Below, piece after piece: positions 62,263 through 64,000 of a stretch of 64,000 bases of DNA; position 1 is the first letter of the stretch; each line of letters starts with the position of its first letter. The stretch lies in the NCBI RefSeq assembly GCF_040358255.1, contig NZ_CP132938.1:4216001-4280000 (forward strand), in the 5' to 3' direction. Both the position numbers and the translations under genes were made by a program. Source of the stretch: Tunturibacter gelidoferens. GTDB taxonomy: Bacteria; Acidobacteriota; Terriglobia; Terriglobales; Acidobacteriaceae. Under the pieces are notes generated by a model. The model was not told where the DNA came from. It made no database searches and saw only the letters and a program-made list of their open reading frames with translations.

Positions 62263-64000
62263 GCGACCTCCTGCCATGCAGCCTTCGCCTTCACGCCAAA
62301 CTCACGATGAACCTGCGTCAGCTTCTCCTTCACCAGGGCAAGCTCCATCCCCATCCCTTGGCTAGCCTCATCCTGATCGATCAACGTTCCGGTCGAAACA
62401 TCCAGCACCTGCCGCACGACCATGCCGCCCCGCTGCGCTCCTCCCACACTGGCATCGCCACAAATCAGCACCGTTACCATCGTTTCCTCGCCGGCATGAC
62501 GGGCAGCCTCCATCTCCATCAGCACATTCCCTTCATCTCTCAGCGGCAGCAGCTCGCCGCGATACTGCAGCAACGGCCTCCCACCCGCATACTCAATCTG
62601 TCCCAGCGGAACGCTTTCAATCCGCTCCACCGCATCCAGCGGCAACGCTGTTCTCTCTCTCACTCGATCCTCAAAGATCAGGAATGATGTACCCGTGGCC
62701 TCCTGCACCGCAGCCTCTCCCGCTCCAATTTCGGCAACCTCCTCTTCAATTGGCTTCACTCCTGCACGCGCAGCAGTTGCACCGATATCCAGAATCAAAG
62801 CGAGCGTTCCATTCCCCAGCACTGTCGCGCCAGAGAACAAGCCGATCTCTCGCAGCACCGGCGAAAGCGGCTTCACCACAATCTCCTCAGGAGACATCAG
62901 GTCATCAACTACCAGACCGTACCTGCAACCTTCGGCCTCAAGCACCGCCAGGTAGTGTCCCTTCGATTGGTCCGGATTATCAGCCTCCAATCCAAGCAGC
63001 CGGTCCAGCCACACCATTGGCAACAGACGCTCTCGCAGCCGGTACAGTTCGGACGAACCAATTCGCTGCACCACCTGCGCAAACTCTCGCTCCGGTATGT
63101 CCACCAGCTCCACCAGCGTGCTTTGCGGCAGCGCAAACGCCTGCCCTCCGCTCTTCACCACCAGCGAAGGAACAATCGCCAATGTCAGCGGCACCCTAAG
63201 GCGAAGCGTAGTACCCACACCTCTGCGCGATTCGACCTCAACGCTCCCGCCAACCTTCTCCACGTTGGCACGCACCACATCCATGCCGACGCCACGTCCC
63301 GAAACCGTAGTCACCGCAGCAGCAGTCGAAAATCCGGGCAGAAAAATAAGCTGCAGCGCCTCCCGCTCCGACATCCCCGCAGCATCTTCCGCCGTCACCA
63401 GATTGCGCTCGATCGCCTTCTGCAACACCCGCTCAATCGGAATTCCGGCGCCATCATCTTCAATCTCAATGACTACGGATCCACTCTGGTGGAATGCCTT
63501 CAGCCGCAGACACCCCTCAGCCGACTTCCCCGCCAGCACACGGTCCGCAGGAGACTCGATCCCATGATCGACCGCATTCCTCACCGCATGGGTCAGCGGA
63601 TCCTTGATCGCCTCCAGAAGACTCTTATCCAGCCCCGTCTCCTGCCCGCTGAACTCAACCCGCACCTCACGTCCGCACGTCCGCGCAAGATCCCGCACCA
63701 TCCGCGGAAACTTCCCAAACAGATTCCCTACCGGCTGCATCCGAGCCTGCATCACCGTCTCGCGCAGATCCGCCGTAACGCTATCCAGCCGCCGTGCCAG
63801 CTCAGGAAAGTTTGCCGCCTCCATCCCGCTCTGCAGCATCTGGTTGCGCGTCAACACCAGCTCGCCCACCAGGTTCATCATGCGGTTCAGCACATCCACA
63901 TCAATCCGCAGTGTCTTATCCGCGCTCGCCTTCTCGGTCACCACGGTCGGCTGCAAAGCAGGCGGGGCGCTACTGTTCGAAGCAACCGGCGCAGCACCCT
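62259..64000 (-). CDS. cheA: Chemotaxis histidine kinase CheA, N-terminus outside window
   Basis: The frame is open to the window edge with a Pro/Ala/Ser-rich linker there, so the phosphotransfer (P1) and P2 domains lie beyond. Present: the dimerisation helices (LRIDVDVLNRMMNLVGELVLTR in outline), the ATPase domain with N-box HAVRNAVDHGIES, G1 IEDDGAGIP and G2 GRGVGMDVVRANV, then a CheW-like domain (SLVVKSGGQAFALPQS) and, after a short linker, what looks like a second CheW-like domain (SFLIFEDRVRERTALPLDAV, PLLQYRGELLPLRDEG). First of five overlapping che genes. The double regulatory end is not standard for E. coli CheA. Confidence 0.95.
   Translation of the reverse strand, partial: GAAPVASNSSAPPALQPTVVTEKASADKTLRIDVDVLNRMMNLVGELVLTRNQMLQSGMEAANFPELARRLDSVTADLRETVMQARMQPVGNLFGKFPRMVRDLARTCGREVRVEFSGQETGLDKSLLEAIKDPLTHAVRNAVDHGIESPADRVLAGKSAEGCLRLKAFHQSGSVVIEIEDDGAGIPIERVLQKAIERNLVTAEDAAGMSEREALQLIFLPGFSTAAAVTTVSGRGVGMDVVRANVEKVGGSVEVESRRGVGTTLRLRVPLTLAIVPSLVVKSGGQAFALPQSTLVELVDIPEREFAQVVQRIGSSELYRLRERLLPMVWLDRLLGLEADNPDQSKGHYLAVLEAEGCRYGLVVDDLMSPEEIVVKPLSPVLREIGLFSGATVLGNGTLALILDIGATAARAGVKPIEEEVAEIGAGEAAVQEATGTSFLIFEDRVRERTALPLDAVERIESVPLGQIEYAGGRPLLQYRGELLPLRDEGNVLMEMEAARHAGEETMVTVLICGDASVGGAQRGGMVVRQVLDVSTGTLIDQDEASQGMGMELALVKEKLTQVHREFGVKAKAAWQEVA

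Overview
The window is GC-rich bacterial DNA with very tight gene packing (many ATGA/GTGA overlaps). Gene content and style point to an acidobacterium of the Acidobacteriaceae (Granulicella/Edaphobacter/Terriglobus type): a pro-kumamolisin (S53) protease with an arginine-rich membrane segment and an SGCGG tail, a secreted DUF1080 protein, paired short regulators, and palindromic intergenic repeats. This placement is inference; no rRNA or tRNA gene is visible. High GC at third positions produces long mirror-image open frames opposite almost every real gene, and these were ignored.

Layout. 1-4,043 (minus): an MBL-fold hydrolase cut by the window edge, a HAD acid phosphatase, a long-chain acyl-CoA ligase and a FadR-like TetR regulator with AATGAAT half-sites upstream. 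4,177-18,624: a nitrogen/arginine block. gltB (minus) diverges from argR-argC-argB-argD-argF (plus); two ARG boxes with the classical 3-bp gap lie between them. argG, argH and a short GNAT-type N-acetylglutamate synthase follow, interrupted by a membrane-protein gene, a GIY-YIG protein gene and a lipoprotein gene. Together these give every step from glutamate to arginine except removal of the acetyl group (no argJ or argE here). 18,625-22,231: repeats, an orphan ABC ATPase, a DoxX-like protein, a cytochrome P450 and an SMR-like protein.

22,287-28,542 (minus): seven genes in one direction: methyltransferase, DUF2064 protein, multi-span GT87-like mannosyltransferase, radical SAM/SPASM enzyme, GyrI-like protein, Dpm1-like GT2 and AIM24 protein. 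I see this as the best candidate for an undescribed pathway, probably a polyprenyl-phosphate-sugar-dependent membrane glycoconjugate. 28,951-38,000: threonine dehydrogenase, DAHP synthase, DUF1080 protein, regulators, a Tat-exported molybdoenzyme with its cytochrome b partner, and a divergent MarR/membrane-protein pair. 37,715-50,570: gltX, S53 protease, alaC, a TlpA/DsbD-N redox pair, kdsD, a Crp/Fnr regulator with a receiver that lacks its phospho-acceptor, and proS. 50,591-59,227: a class A penicillin-binding protein, then the DNA-repair pair lhr-nei2, with a decayed copy of the nei2 3' end beside it. 59,296-64,000: a chemosensory operon transcribed cheA-cheW-cheY-cheB-cheR, with cheA running off the window.

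Non-coding DNA carries several repeat families: GTCATYCC hairpin elements, a covarying tandem hairpin pair, a MITE-like inverted repeat, two copies of a CACCACG-rich element, and three back-to-back hairpins next to nei2.
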